A stretch of DNA of 64,000 nt, from the NCBI GenBank assembly GCA_031272365.1, contig JAISTX010000083.1, positions 55,383-119,382 on the forward strand, in the 5' to 3' direction. Shown here piece by piece: positions 1 through 8,656 of the stretch. The stretch is from Eubacteriales Family XIII. Incertae Sedis bacterium. GTDB taxonomy: Bacteria; Bacillota; Clostridia; Peptostreptococcales; Anaerovoracaceae. Under the pieces are notes generated by a model, which worked only from the letters and a program-made list of their open reading frames with translations, ran no database searches and was not told where the DNA came from. The position numbers and the translations under genes are program-made. The first letter of the stretch is position 1, and each line of letters begins with the position of its first letter.

Positions 1-1172
1 ATGTGACGGAGATCCCCGCGTACTCCATCGGCTTCGCGATGCTCGTCGGGCTGTTCGCGACGGGGGTGCTCTTCGCGGTGCGGTTCGTCGGCGTCGTCTT
101 CGGCGCGCGCGACATCCGGGAGAAGTCCCAGGTGGAGAAGCTGCGCAGCTGGGCGATCCTCACGCTGTCCGGCGTGAAGGGCACGGTGAGCCTCGCGACC
201 GCCTTCTCCCTGCCGCTCGCCTTCGCGAGCGGGAAGGTCTTCGTGCACCGCGACTTCCTGCTGTTCGTGACGTCGTGCGCGATCATCTACTCGCTCGTGA
301 TCTCCACCCTGCTGCTGCCGGTCATCGCCAAGCCGAAGGCGCCGAGGAAGCGCAACCGCGTCATGGTCCAGATCATCCGCGAGATCATCCCCGTCGTCGA
401 GGCGTCGGAGGGCACGTGCGCCGGCTCGGTCGCGCAGCACCTGAAGCGGCGCGCCCGCGCGCTCGAGTACGAGGACCTCGGCACGGCGGAGAAGCGGCTC
501 GTCGGCGTGCTCCGCCAGGACTTTTTCCGGCACGAGCTCGCGCTCATGGAGAAGCTGCGCAAGAAGGGCGAGGTCACGCACGAGGAGTACGCCGCCTACT
601 GCAGCCTGTTCGCGGTCTTCTCCGCCCTGCAGGAGGGATCCCTTTTGCGGCGCCTGCTGAACCGCATGCGGTTCTCGTTCCGCCTGCTCGGGAGGACGGC
701 GAAGGCGATGCAGAGCCTCGCGGGCGGCACGGTGGACGGGCGGCGCATGCAGGAGATCTTCTGGTCGAACACGGGCCATATCTCGGAGATCCTCGACCGC
801 AAATACGGGAAGCGGGACGACCCGATCCTCTCGCGCGTCGTCGAGGAGCGCGTGGACATCGCGACCGCCGTCTTCGATCGCGCTTTCGGCGAGACGCTCG
901 AGCACCACCTGCACGAGGAGTACGACCGCGAGATCAAGCGCTGCTTCGGGCTCGAGCGCGAGATCCTCTCGCGGTACGAGATGGAGGGGCGCATCAGCGA
1001 GGACGAGGCGGACATGATCCGGGTCGAGATCAACAAGCTCGAGACCTACGCCATCGAGGAGGTCCATTCCGACGTCTCCAAACGCCTCATCGTCAGCCGC
1101 GCGAACCGGCGCAAGACCGCCGTGAAGCGCCGGCTCGCCGCGAAGCGCAGGCTCCCGGCAAAGAAATCCTGA
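1..1172 (+). CDS. Na+/H+ antiporter of the CPA1 type, C-terminal part (5' end outside window)
   Basis: This is the 3' end of a sodium/proton exchanger of the inner membrane. The frame is open to the left edge, so the GTG at base 3 is only the first in-frame start codon seen. The first roughly 110 residues carry the last membrane helices, including the family-typical stretch GVKGTVSLATAFSLP that lines the transport path in CPA1 proteins. After the last helix there is a basic stretch (KPKAPRKRNR) and then a soluble tail of about 270 mostly helical, charged residues ending in a Lys/Arg/Ala-rich segment. Such long cytosolic tails are usual regulatory regions of NhaP/NHE-like exchangers. argF follows 38 bases later but has its own promoter. 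The family is fairly sure; ion specificity is not. Confidence 0.8.
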   Translation, partial: VTEIPAYSIGFAMLVGLFATGVLFAVRFVGVVFGARDIREKSQVEKLRSWAILTLSGVKGTVSLATAFSLPLAFASGKVFVHRDFLLFVTSCAIIYSLVISTLLLPVIAKPKAPRKRNRVMVQIIREIIPVVEASEGTCAGSVAQHLKRRARALEYEDLGTAEKRLVGVLRQDFFRHELALMEKLRKKGEVTHEEYAAYCSLFAVFSALQEGSLLRRLLNRMRFSFRLLGRTAKAMQSLAGGTVDGRRMQEIFWSNTGHISEILDRKYGKRDDPILSRVVEERVDIATAVFDRAFGETLEHHLHEEYDREIKRCFGLEREILSRYEMEGRISEDEADMIRVEINKLETYAIEEVHSDVSKRLIVSRANRRKTAVKRRLAAKRRLPAKKS

Positions 1173-1197
1173 CCAGCCCCCGCCGGGAAACATGTGG

Positions 1198-1203
1198 TAT
1201 ACT
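1198..1203 (+). promoter_or_regulatory. Extended -10 promoter of argF
   Basis: TGTGGTATACT is an extended -10 element (TGG before TATACT). No good -35 is present at 16-18 bases. The box ends 7 bases before the argF ATG and there is no Shine-Dalgarno, so the transcript would start at or next to the ATG. The same GTGGTATACT plus 7-base arrangement precedes the small gene at 9043. Confidence 0.5.
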
Positions 1204-1210
1204 GGCCTTT

Positions 1211-2230
1211 ATGAATACGACGATTGACACAAAGGGCCTCAAGGGGCGCAGCTTCCTCACCCTCATGGATTTCACGCAGGAGGAGATCCGCACCCTGCTC
1301 GACCTCGCGAAGGAGCTCAAGGCCAGGCGGGCGGCGGGGCAGGCGGGCGGCCTGCTCGCCGGCAAGAATATATTATTGATTTTCGAGAAGACGAGCTCGC
1401 GGACGCGGTGCTCTTTCGAGATCGGCGCGCTCGAGGAGGGGGCGCAGGTCACGTACATCGGGCCGGGCTCGTCGCAGTTCGGCAAGAAGGAGAGCGTGCG
1501 GGACAGCGCGCAGCTCTTCGGGAAGTACTACGACGCGATCGAGTACCGGGGGTTTGCGCAGAAGACGGTGGAGGAGCTGGCGAAGCATTCGGGCGTGCCC
1601 GTGTGGAACGGGCTGACGGACGACGACCACCCGACGCAGATCCTCGCGGACCTGCTCACGATCGAGGAGAAGGTGAGAAAGCCGCTCTCTGAGGTCAAGG
1701 TCGTCTTCGCGGGCGACATCCGCAACAACATGAGCTACGCCTGGATGTACGGGGCGGCGATCATGGGGTTCCGGTTCGCGGCGTACGGGCCTGAGGAGCT
1801 GGCGCCGTCGGAGACGGTGGTGGCCAGGGCCGACGCGCGCGCGGCGGCGAGCCGGTCGGGCGGCGTCATCGAATGGGGCTCTGACCCCGCGCTGCTCGAG
1901 GGCGCGGACGTGATCTATTCGGACATATGGGCGTCGATGGGCGAGGAGGACAAGATCCCCGAGCGCGTGAAGCTGCTCACGCCCTACCGCGTGACGGAGC
2001 AGATGTTTGAGAAGACGGGCAACCCGGACGCCATCTTCCTGCACTGCCTGCCGTCGTTCCACGACTTCGACACGGAGATGGCGCGCGACCAGTTTGCGCT
2101 CGGCTATGACATCCGCGAGGTGACGGACGAGGTCTTCAGCGGCCCCCGCTCCGTCGTGTTCGACGAAGCGGAGAACCGCCTGCATACGATCAAATCTGTG
2201 ATGGTGGCCACCATCAGCGACGTCCTCTAA
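1211..2230 (+). CDS. argF: Ornithine carbamoyltransferase
   Basis: This cytosolic enzyme joins carbamoyl phosphate and ornithine to give citrulline in arginine synthesis, or runs in reverse in the arginine deiminase pathway. The protein is 339 residues, the normal length. The carbamoyl-phosphate loop (SSRTR), the DDHPTQ motif and the ornithine-site HCLPSFH motif are all present. The ORF in the track is much longer (from 275) because the upstream gene is open in this frame; homology begins at the ATG at 1211. No other arginine gene adjoins it, so anabolic (argF) and catabolic (arcB) roles cannot be separated. It faces mscL and is 18 bases from it. Confidence 0.93.
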   Translation: MNTTIDTKGLKGRSFLTLMDFTQEEIRTLLDLAKELKARRAAGQAGGLLAGKNILLIFEKTSSRTRCSFEIGALEEGAQVTYIGPGSSQFGKKESVRDSAQLFGKYYDAIEYRGFAQKTVEELAKHSGVPVWNGLTDDDHPTQILADLLTIEEKVRKPLSEVKVVFAGDIRNNMSYAWMYGAAIMGFRFAAYGPEELAPSETVVARADARAAASRSGGVIEWGSDPALLEGADVIYSDIWASMGEEDKIPERVKLLTPYRVTEQMFEKTGNPDAIFLHCLPSFHDFDTEMARDQFALGYDIREVTDEVFSGPRSVVFDEAENRLHTIKSVMVATISDVL

Positions 2231-2248
2231 GGACGCGCGGCGCGCGGG

Positions 2249-2662
2249 TCAGCCCGCGTTCTTCTCCTTCAGGAGGTCGCGGATCTCCGCCAGCAGCTCG
2301 GCCTCGGTCGGACCGGCGGGGGCTTCTTCCTCTTTCTCCTTGGGCATCGCCTTGTTGACCGCCTTGACGATCAGGAAGACGACGAAGGCGATGATGAGGA
2401 AGGTGACGACGGCCTGGATGAAGACGCCGTAGGTGATGGCGCTGGAGCCCTCCGCCGCGTTCGGCGGGAACGTCCAGTGCGTGAAGTCGATGCCGCCCGT
2501 CGCGAAGCCGACGATCGGCATGATGATGTTTTGCACGAGCGCCGTGACGATCGCGGTGAACGCGCCGCCGATGACGATGCCGACGGCCATGTCCAGCACG
2601 TTGCCGCGCATGATGAAGGCCTTGAATTCATTGATGAAACCTTTTGCTTTTTCCTTTTCCAC
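2249..2662 (-). CDS. mscL: Large-conductance mechanosensitive channel
   Basis: MscL is a small membrane channel that opens under membrane tension and releases solutes during osmotic downshock. The 137-residue protein has the family layout: an amphipathic N-terminal helix (FKAFIMRGNVLDMAVG), TM1 rich in Gly/Ala/Val, a short outer loop, TM2, and a charged C-terminal bundle ending in a helical EAELLAEIRDLLKE segment typical of the family. The start codon is GTG, placed 7 bases after a strong AGGAGGG site. An extended -10 promoter lies about 50 bases upstream. It converges on argF. Confidence 0.95.
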   Translation of the reverse strand: MEKEKAKGFINEFKAFIMRGNVLDMAVGIVIGGAFTAIVTALVQNIIMPIVGFATGGIDFTHWTFPPNAAEGSSAITYGVFIQAVVTFLIIAFVVFLIVKAVNKAMPKEKEEEAPAGPTEAELLAEIRDLLKEKNAG

Positions 2663-2713
2663 TGTCTTACCCTCCTATCGGATTATCACAAAGCGAAATA
2701 AAATACCAGAGGT

Positions 2714-2722
2714 ATTATACCA
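2714..2722 (-). promoter_or_regulatory. Extended -10 promoter of mscL
   Basis: On the minus strand TGGTATAAT is a perfect extended -10. No good -35 is seen at 16-18 bases. A small dyad (AATACC-aga-GGTATT) overlaps it and could be an operator. The same TGGTATAAT element serves the ech operon. Confidence 0.5.
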
Positions 2723-2747
2723 AATCTAAGAAATATTTCTACTATTT

Positions 2748-3860
2748 CTACTCTATATCATCCAATGTGAAGGGGCGGTCCGGGGGCGGCCCGTCGCCGT
2801 TCGGCTGGATCGTGTCGTCCACGCGGCGCGCGCCGACGCCCTGCCCGTGGATGAGCGAGGCCCGCCCGTCCACCGGCGAGTACGGCACGGCCTCCTGCTG
2901 CTGGCGCTGCAGGCGCTCGCGCTCGGCGCGCTCCTGCTCGGCCCTCCGCTTCCGCGCGGCGGCCTTCGCGCGCTTCTCCTTCTCTTTGTTGGCCATGGAG
3001 ATGAGCACGGCGACGATGACGATGACGATGACGAGCGCGATGGCGTAGGGCAGGATCCGCTTCCCGTAGACGGCGAACAGGTTCTCGTTCTCCGTGATGC
3101 GGAAGGTGATGCGCGCGGACACGCCGTCGATGGTCAGGACGAGGTCGGTCTCGCCGGCCCCGGTGGCGATGAACTCCTTGCGGCTGTTGTTCCACGTCGC
3201 GACGTCCGGGTTGCTGAGCGACCATTCGGGCGAGCCCTGCTGGCGCGCGCCCGCGGGGATGAGCTCGTAGGAGAAATCGTTGAAGACGTCCCCGATCTTG
3301 ATGTCGAAGACCGTCTTGCCGCTCTCGAGGCCGCTGAGCGCCGATTCGTCGCAGAGGATCTTCACGCCCGTCGGCGGCGGCTGGTTGACGGTGATCTCGA
3401 TCTCAGAGGAGCGCACCTCCTCGGCGATCGCCCGTATCCAGGCCTCGCCGGGCGCGACCGCCGTGACCAGCCCGTTCTCGCCGACCGTCACGACGTCCGG
3501 GTCGCTCGACTCCCAGTAGATGACCGAGCCCTCCGGCAGGTTCGTGTCGAGGTAGAGCACCGTCTGCGTCCCGACGTCCATCGTGGCCGGCGGGGACGTG
3601 ATGTTCAGGAAGGGCGCCTCCGGCGCCTCGGCCGCTTTGATGGGCTCCCCGTTCGCGTCCAGGACGCGCTGCCCGTTCGCGTCGACGTAGTAGCCCTCGT
3701 CGTCGACGCCGAGGTCGATCATCCCGCCGCCGCCACGCCCGTCGTCCTCCGTCGCGTAGGCGAGGTCGGCGATGGACAGCACGTACGTGCAGGTCAGCGC
3801 CGCCACGAGCACGACGACCAGCACGATCACCCCTATTCTCAGCTTCTTGCGGTCTCTCAT
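2748..3860 (-). CDS. Membrane-anchored protein with BIG2-like Ig domain, function unknown
   Basis: Not recognised as a named family. The 370-residue protein has an N-terminal membrane segment (residues ~8-30), a region with a BIG2-type Ig-like fold (residues ~95-160, with SVIYWESSDPDVVTV and GEAWIRAIA), and a second Ig-like stretch with the same ESS/SLSNPDVATW pattern. A second membrane helix near residues 265-285 is followed by a Lys/Arg/Glu-rich coil (KEKEKRAKAAARKRRAEQE) and a Pro-rich tail. Most of the protein is therefore probably outside, with a charged cytosolic tail. I start it at the second ATG (3860), 9 bases after GAAGG; the longer TTG start sits on that site. The start lies 5 bases past the purD stop, so it is probably co-transcribed with purHD, with no obvious functional link. 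Confidence 0.7.
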   Translation of the reverse strand: MRDRKKLRIGVIVLVVVLVAALTCTYVLSIADLAYATEDDGRGGGGMIDLGVDDEGYYVDANGQRVLDANGEPIKAAEAPEAPFLNITSPPATMDVGTQTVLYLDTNLPEGSVIYWESSDPDVVTVGENGLVTAVAPGEAWIRAIAEEVRSSEIEITVNQPPPTGVKILCDESALSGLESGKTVFDIKIGDVFNDFSYELIPAGARQQGSPEWSLSNPDVATWNNSRKEFIATGAGETDLVLTIDGVSARITFRITENENLFAVYGKRILPYAIALVIVIVIVAVLISMANKEKEKRAKAAARKRRAEQERAERERLQRQQQEAVPYSPVDGRASLIHGQGVGARRVDDTIQPNGDGPPPDRPFTLDDIE

Positions 3861-3865
3861 AGTCT

Positions 3866-5173
3866 TCAACCTTCTGTATTATACACTATGCCGATGTCGC
3901 TGCGGCAGTAGGCGCCGTCGAAACGGATGCAGGCCACGCCCGCGTACGCCCGCGCCCGCGCCTCCTCGTGCGTCGCGCCGCTGCCCACGACGCCGAGCAC
4001 GCGCCCGCCGTTCGTGAGGGTCTGCCCCCCCTCGCCGGCCTTCGTCCCCGCGTGGAACACGAGGATATCCCCCGGCACCTGCTCGAGCCCGCAGATAGCG
4101 TCTCCTTTTGAATAACTGCCTGGATAGCCGCCCGCCGCCATGACGACGCACACCGTCTTCCGGTCGTCCGCCCATTCGATCTCCTTCTGCGCGAGGCGGT
4201 CTTCCGTCGCCGCGAGCAGGATCTCGAGGAGGTCGGTCTTGAGGCGCGGCAGCACGGCCTGCGTCTCGGGGTCGCCGAAGCGGTTGTTGAATTCGATGAC
4301 CTTCGGCCCGTCCTTGCCGAGCATGAGCCCGACGAAGAGGACGCCTCGGAAATCCAGCCCGTCCTTGCGGAAGCCCTCCAGCGTGGGGAGGAGGATCTCG
4401 TCGTAGACGCGCTGCATCATGCCCGTGCCGCCGGCGAAGAGCAGCGACGGGGAGTATGTACCCATGCCGCCGGTGTTCGGCCCTTTGTCCTCGTCGTAGA
4501 TGCGCTTGTAGTCCTGCGCCGACTCCATCGGCACGATCGCGCTGCCGTCCACGAAGCAGAGCATGGACGCCTCGGTGCCGCGCAGGAATTCCTCGACGAC
4601 CACCTTGTCGCCAGCCTCCCCGAAGGCGCGCGCGCCCATCAGCTCCTCGGCCGCCCGCTCGGCCTCCTCCCGCGTCTGCGCGATGAGGACGCCCTTGCCG
4701 GCCGCGAGGCCGTCGGCCTTCAGCACCATCGGGAACCCGAAGACCCCGATGTCCGCCTTCAGGGACGCGAGGTCGGTGTACTCTTTGTAGCCCGCCGTCG
4801 GGATGCCGTGCCGCGCGAGGAAGGCCTTCGTGAAGGACTTGCTCGCCTCGAGCTGCGCGCATTTCCGGTTTGGGCCGAAGACGCGGATCCCGCGCGCCGT
4901 CAGGGCGTCCGTGAGCCCGAGCGCGAGCGGCACCTCGGGGCCGACCACACACAGGTCCGGCCGCTCCGCCTCCGCGAGCGCCACAAGCGCGGGGATGTCC
5001 TCCGCGCCCACTGCCGCGTTTCGGAGTTTGGACGCGCCTCCCGGCGCACCCGGCGCACCTTGCGTCCCGGCGTTCCCGGGCGCGCAGACGATTTCCGCCA
5101 CGCGGGGGCTCTGCGCGAGCTTCCACGCGATGGCGTGCTCCCTGCCGCCTCCGCCTACGAGCAGTATTTTCAT
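3866..5173 (-). CDS. purD: Phosphoribosylamine-glycine ligase (GAR synthetase)
   Basis: PurD makes glycinamide ribonucleotide from phosphoribosylamine, glycine and ATP, step two of purine synthesis. The 435-residue protein starts with the Rossmann-like KILLVGGGGREHA motif, followed by CAPGNAGT. The ATP-grasp core has KADGLAAGKGV and the metal-binding end VIEFNNRFGDPE. A short insertion (GAPGGASKLRN) after the N-terminal loop is unusual. The start ATG shares one base with the purH stop (TGATG), which implies translational coupling. The long ORF reaching 5971 in the same frame is a shadow of purH. Confidence 0.95.
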   Translation of the reverse strand: MKILLVGGGGREHAIAWKLAQSPRVAEIVCAPGNAGTQGAPGAPGGASKLRNAAVGAEDIPALVALAEAERPDLCVVGPEVPLALGLTDALTARGIRVFGPNRKCAQLEASKSFTKAFLARHGIPTAGYKEYTDLASLKADIGVFGFPMVLKADGLAAGKGVLIAQTREEAERAAEELMGARAFGEAGDKVVVEEFLRGTEASMLCFVDGSAIVPMESAQDYKRIYDEDKGPNTGGMGTYSPSLLFAGGTGMMQRVYDEILLPTLEGFRKDGLDFRGVLFVGLMLGKDGPKVIEFNNRFGDPETQAVLPRLKTDLLEILLAATEDRLAQKEIEWADDRKTVCVVMAAGGYPGSYSKGDAICGLEQVPGDILVFHAGTKAGEGGQTLTNGGRVLGVVGSGATHEEARARAYAGVACIRFDGAYCRSDIGIVYNTEG

Positions 5174-6750
5174 CAATGCTTGAAATGCCTCATGCCGGTG
5201 AAGACCATCGCGATCCCGAACGCGTCGCATTTGGCGATCGACTCCTCGTCCTTCAGCGAGCCGCCGGGCTGTATGATCGCCGTGACGCCCGCCGCGGCCG
5301 CCAGCTCCACGCAGTCGGGGAACGGGAAGAACGCGTCGGAGGCCAGGATGGCCCCGGCGGCCGGCTTCAGCGGGAGGACCCAGTCGCTCGCGTTGCCGTC
5401 GTCCGGCCCGGCGATCGCGATGCGCGCCGCGCCGATGCGGTTCGTCTGCCCCGGCCCCACGCCAAGCGTCTGCCCGCCCTTCGCGATCACGATCGCGTTG
5501 GACTTCACGTGCTTGACGACCTTCATGCCAAACTGCATGTCGTTCCACTCCTCCAGCGTCGGCTGCCGCTGCGTGACGGTCACCAGCTCCGCCTCGTCGA
5601 ACATCGGCTGGTCGACGTCCTGGATCAGCAGCCCGCCGTCGACCTTCTTGAGGTCGAGGGCGCCGGCCGGCGCCTGGCGGTCCATCTGCGGCAGCTTCAA
5701 AAGCCGGATGTTCGGCTTCTGCGTGAGCACGGAGAGCGCCTCGTCCGAGAACCCTGGCGCGATGACGATCTCCACGAAGATCTCCGCGATCTTCTCCGCC
5801 GTCGCGAGGTCGATCGGCATGTTCGCCGCGATGATGCCGCCGAAGATCGAGACCGGGTCCGCGTCGTACGCTTTGCAGTACGCGTCGTAGATCGTCGCCG
5901 CGCTGCCGACACCGCACGGGTTCGCGTGCTTCACGGCAACGACGGTCGGCTCCGAAAACTCCCGCAGGCACGCGACGGCGCCGTTCGCGTCGTTTATATT
6001 ATTGAAGGAAAGCTCTTTTCCGTGGAGCTGCCCGGCGTTCACGAGGGCGCCTTTCCACGCGCGCACCTCGCGGTAGTAGGACGCCGCCTGGTGCGGGTTC
6101 TCGCCGTAGCGCAGATCCTGGATCTTCTCGAAGGTGAAGGTCGGGTTGTCCGGCAGCGGGATGCCCTTGACGCTGCGCAGGTAGTCCGCGATGAGCGCGT
6201 CGTAGGAGGCCGTGTGCTCGAAGACCTTCAGGGCGAGGCGGTATTTGGTCTCGTAGGAGACGGCCTCGGCGGTCTTGGCGGAGCGCAGCTCCATGATGAC
6301 CTCCGCGTAGTCGGCGGGGTCGCAGACGACGATGACGTCCTTGTGGTTTTTCGCGGCCGAGCGCAGCATGGTCGGGCCGCCGATGTCGATGTTCTCGATG
6401 GCGAGCGGCAGCGTCACGTCCTCGCGCAGGATCGTCTGCTTGAAGGGGTAGAGGTTGATCGCCACGACGTCGATGGGCTCGATGCCGAGCTGCATGAGCT
6501 GCGCCATGTGGTCGGGGTTGCCGCGCATCGCGAGGATGCCGCCGTGCACCGCCGGGTGCAGCGTCTTCACGCGCCCGTCGAGGCATTCGGGGAAGCCCGT
6601 CACCTCCGAAACCTGCACGACGGGGACGCCGGCCTCCATGAGCGTGGAAAACGTGCCGCCCGTCGAGAGGATCTCGAAACCCAACTCCCGCAGGGCGAGG
6701 GCAAATTCCACGACGCCCGTCTTGTCCGAAACGCTGATCAAAGCACGCAT
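5173..6750 (-). CDS. purH: Bifunctional AICAR transformylase / IMP cyclohydrolase
   Basis: PurH does the last two steps of IMP synthesis. The 525-residue protein opens with the IMP cyclohydrolase domain (RALISVSDKTGVVEFA, LSTGGT, GRVKTLHPAVHGGIL). The transformylase domain follows, with LRYGENPHQAA, the AVKHANPCG catalytic motif and the C-terminal DAFFPFPD and IIQPGGS motifs. I use the ATG at 6750; the TTG one codon earlier lies closer to the weak GGTGG site. It is the first gene of a purH-purD unit. Upstream is a 7-base tandem repeat instead of an obvious promoter. Confidence 0.95.
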   Translation of the reverse strand: MRALISVSDKTGVVEFALALRELGFEILSTGGTFSTLMEAGVPVVQVSEVTGFPECLDGRVKTLHPAVHGGILAMRGNPDHMAQLMQLGIEPIDVVAINLYPFKQTILREDVTLPLAIENIDIGGPTMLRSAAKNHKDVIVVCDPADYAEVIMELRSAKTAEAVSYETKYRLALKVFEHTASYDALIADYLRSVKGIPLPDNPTFTFEKIQDLRYGENPHQAASYYREVRAWKGALVNAGQLHGKELSFNNINDANGAVACLREFSEPTVVAVKHANPCGVGSAATIYDAYCKAYDADPVSIFGGIIAANMPIDLATAEKIAEIFVEIVIAPGFSDEALSVLTQKPNIRLLKLPQMDRQAPAGALDLKKVDGGLLIQDVDQPMFDEAELVTVTQRQPTLEEWNDMQFGMKVVKHVKSNAIVIAKGGQTLGVGPGQTNRIGAARIAIAGPDDGNASDWVLPLKPAAGAILASDAFFPFPDCVELAAAAGVTAIIQPGGSLKDEESIAKCDAFGIAMVFTGMRHFKH

Positions 6751-6830
6751 CAAACCACCAACTTTCTTCTACTCAACATCCAACACAATCCAAAAAACAT
6801 CTTCCACGCCAACACCCATCACCAATCAAC

Positions 6831-6911
6831 AATCCTCAATCCTCAATCCTCAATTCTCAATTCTCAATTCTCAATTCTCAATCCTCAATCCTCAATCCTC
6901 AATCCTCAATC
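6831..6911. repeat. 7-bp tandem repeat (AATYCTC), 11 units
   Basis: Eleven head-to-tail 7-base units run from 6831 to 6907: three AATCCTC, four AATTCTC and four AATCCTC, then a partial unit. They lie between the purH start and the ACT gene. The last full unit supplies the ACT gene's stop codon (TGA read on the minus strand). Looser matches such as CAACACAATCC lie just beyond. Confidence 0.9.
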
Positions 6912-7325
6912 CAAAGAAGCCACCGTGACCGCGCCGCTGGACTCGAGCAGCGTCGTCGCGCTGTCCGGGTCCTCCACGCGGAAGACGACGTAGGCCTGCC
7001 CCTCCTCGCTCGCGACGAAGGCGTACATGTACTCCACCTGCACGGCCGCGTCGGCGAACAGCTTCAGCACCTTCGCGAGGCTGCCCGGCTTGTCCTCCAT
7101 CTTCACGGCGACGACCGGCGTCAGCGACGCGACCCAGCCGCCGGATTTCAGCAGCGCGAGCGCTTTCTTCGGCGCGTCCGACAGGAAGCGCAGGATGCCG
7201 AACTCCGCCGTGTCCGCGACCGTGAACGCCTTCAGGTCGATGCCCGCCTCCGCGAGCTGCGCCGTGATCTCCGACAGCGCCCCCGGCTTGTTCTCCACAA
7301 ATACCGAAACTTGATCCATGATCAT
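6906..7325 (-). CDS. Tandem ACT-domain protein
   Basis: A 139-residue cytosolic protein made of two ACT domains (residues ~3-68 and ~70-137), each beginning with the typical V..ENKPGALSEIT or VKMEDKPGSLAKV turn where ACT domains bind amino acids. Such proteins are commonly encoded next to phenylacetate-CoA ligase in anaerobes that ferment aromatic amino acids, and paaK lies 12 bases upstream here. A role in sensing an aromatic amino acid is inferred from that pairing only. The start is the ATG at 7325, 8 bases after AGGAGG; the track's GTG start at 7334 overlaps that site. The stop codon is made by the 7-bp tandem repeat. Confidence 0.88.
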   Translation of the reverse strand: MIMDQVSVFVENKPGALSEITAQLAEAGIDLKAFTVADTAEFGILRFLSDAPKKALALLKSGGWVASLTPVVAVKMEDKPGSLAKVLKLFADAAVQVEYMYAFVASEEGQAYVVFRVEDPDSATTLLESSGAVTVASLD

Positions 7326-7337
7326 GGTAGTCACCTC

Positions 7338-8633
7338 CTAAATCTTCCGCTTGTCGATGACGCGCACGGCCTTGCCTTCGCTGCGCGTGATCGTCCGCGG
7401 CGCGACGAGCGTCACCTTCGGCGAGATGCCGAGCATCGACCGCAGCGCGGCCAGAAGCTCCGCCTCCTTCTTCTCGATGACCTTGACCTCGTCGGAGAAC
7501 ACGTCCTCCGACATCTCCACCTGCACCTCGAACGTGTCCGTGTGGTGCTCGCGGTCGACGATGATGAGGTAGTTGGCCGGGTAGCCCTGCCCGACGAGCA
7601 CCGTCTCGATCTGCGACGGGAACACGTTGACGCCGCGGATGATGAGCATGTCGTCCGTGCGCCCCATGAGCCGCTTCATCTTCGTGAGCGTCCGCCCGCA
7701 CGAGCACGCGTCGCGCGAAAGCAGCGTGATGTCGCGCGTCCGGTACCGCAGCAGCGGGAACGCCTGCTTGGTCAGGCACGTGAAGACGAGCTCGCCCTTC
7801 GTGCCGATCGCCTGCTGCTCGCCCGTCGCCGGGTCGATGATCTCCGGGTAGAAATGGTCCTCGCAGACGTGCATGCCCGTCTGCTCCTCGCACTCGAACG
7901 ACACGCCGGGGCCGCTGATCTCCGTCAGCCCGTAGATGTCGTAGGCCTTGAGCCCGAGCGACTTCTCGATCTCGCGCCGCATCTCCTCGCTCCACGCCTC
8001 CGCGCCGAAGATGCCGGACTTGAGCTTGAGCTTGCCCGTGATCCCCGCGTCGTGCGCCGACTCGCCGAGGAACGCCGCGTACGACGGCGTGCAGCAGATG
8101 ATCGTCGCCTCGAGGTCTTCCATGAACGTGAGCTGCCGCTCCGTGTTGCCGCTGCTCATCGGCAGCGTGAGGCAGCCGACCCTGTGCGAACCGCCGTTGA
8201 GCCCCGGGCCGCCCGTGAACAGCCCGTAGCCGTAGCAGACGTGGCACACGTCCGTGTCCGAGCCGCCCGCCGCGACGATCGCGCGCGCGCAGCCGTCCTC
8301 CCAAAGGTCGAGGTCGTGCTGCGTGTAGAACGCCACGACGCGCTTGCCCGTCGTGCCGCTCGTCGACTGGATGCGCACGCAGTCCTTCAGCGGCAGCGCG
8401 AGGAACCCGTACGGGTACGCGTCCTTGAGGTCGTCCTTCGTCGTGAACGGCAGCTTCGCGAGATCCTCGATCCCCTTGATGTCGCCCGGCTCGACGCCCG
8501 CGTCCTGCATCTTCTTGCGGTACGGCTCCACGTTGTCGTAGACGTGCCGCACCTGCTTGACGAGCCGCTCCGACTGCAACGCCGTCATCGCGTCGCGGCT
8601 CATCGTTTCGATTTCTTCTTGATAGTACGCCAA
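7338..8633 (-). CDS. paaK: Phenylacetate-CoA ligase
   Basis: This member of the adenylate-forming enzymes activates phenylacetate (or a related aryl acid) to its CoA thioester with ATP. In fermenters it usually works beside indolepyruvate oxidoreductase. The 431-residue protein has the ATP loop STSGTTGKR, the YGLTEISGPG motif, GELVFT, the R-DI hinge and RGVNVFPSQIE, all standard for PaaK. The start is TTG at 8633, just after GAGGAGAGGG; this gives the usual MAYYQEEIE N-terminus. The 16-residue longer version in the track lacks family similarity. It forms an operon with the ACT gene (12-base gap) and follows a small membrane protein gene by 23 bases. Confidence 0.93.
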   Translation of the reverse strand: MAYYQEEIETMSRDAMTALQSERLVKQVRHVYDNVEPYRKKMQDAGVEPGDIKGIEDLAKLPFTTKDDLKDAYPYGFLALPLKDCVRIQSTSGTTGKRVVAFYTQHDLDLWEDGCARAIVAAGGSDTDVCHVCYGYGLFTGGPGLNGGSHRVGCLTLPMSSGNTERQLTFMEDLEATIICCTPSYAAFLGESAHDAGITGKLKLKSGIFGAEAWSEEMRREIEKSLGLKAYDIYGLTEISGPGVSFECEEQTGMHVCEDHFYPEIIDPATGEQQAIGTKGELVFTCLTKQAFPLLRYRTRDITLLSRDACSCGRTLTKMKRLMGRTDDMLIIRGVNVFPSQIETVLVGQGYPANYLIIVDREHHTDTFEVQVEMSEDVFSDEVKVIEKKEAELLAALRSMLGISPKVTLVAPRTITRSEGKAVRVIDKRKI

Positions 8634-8656
8634 TTTCCCTCTCCTCTCTTTTGTTG

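Noticed and set aside
2231-2260. Terminator between argF and mscL (CGCGGG-tcag-CCCGCG)
   Set aside because: The stem overlaps the mscL stop and is followed by TTCTTCTCC rather than a real T-run; too weak to call.
6831-6911. CRISPR-like array
   Set aside because: Units are 7 bases, head to tail, with no spacers and no cas genes nearby.
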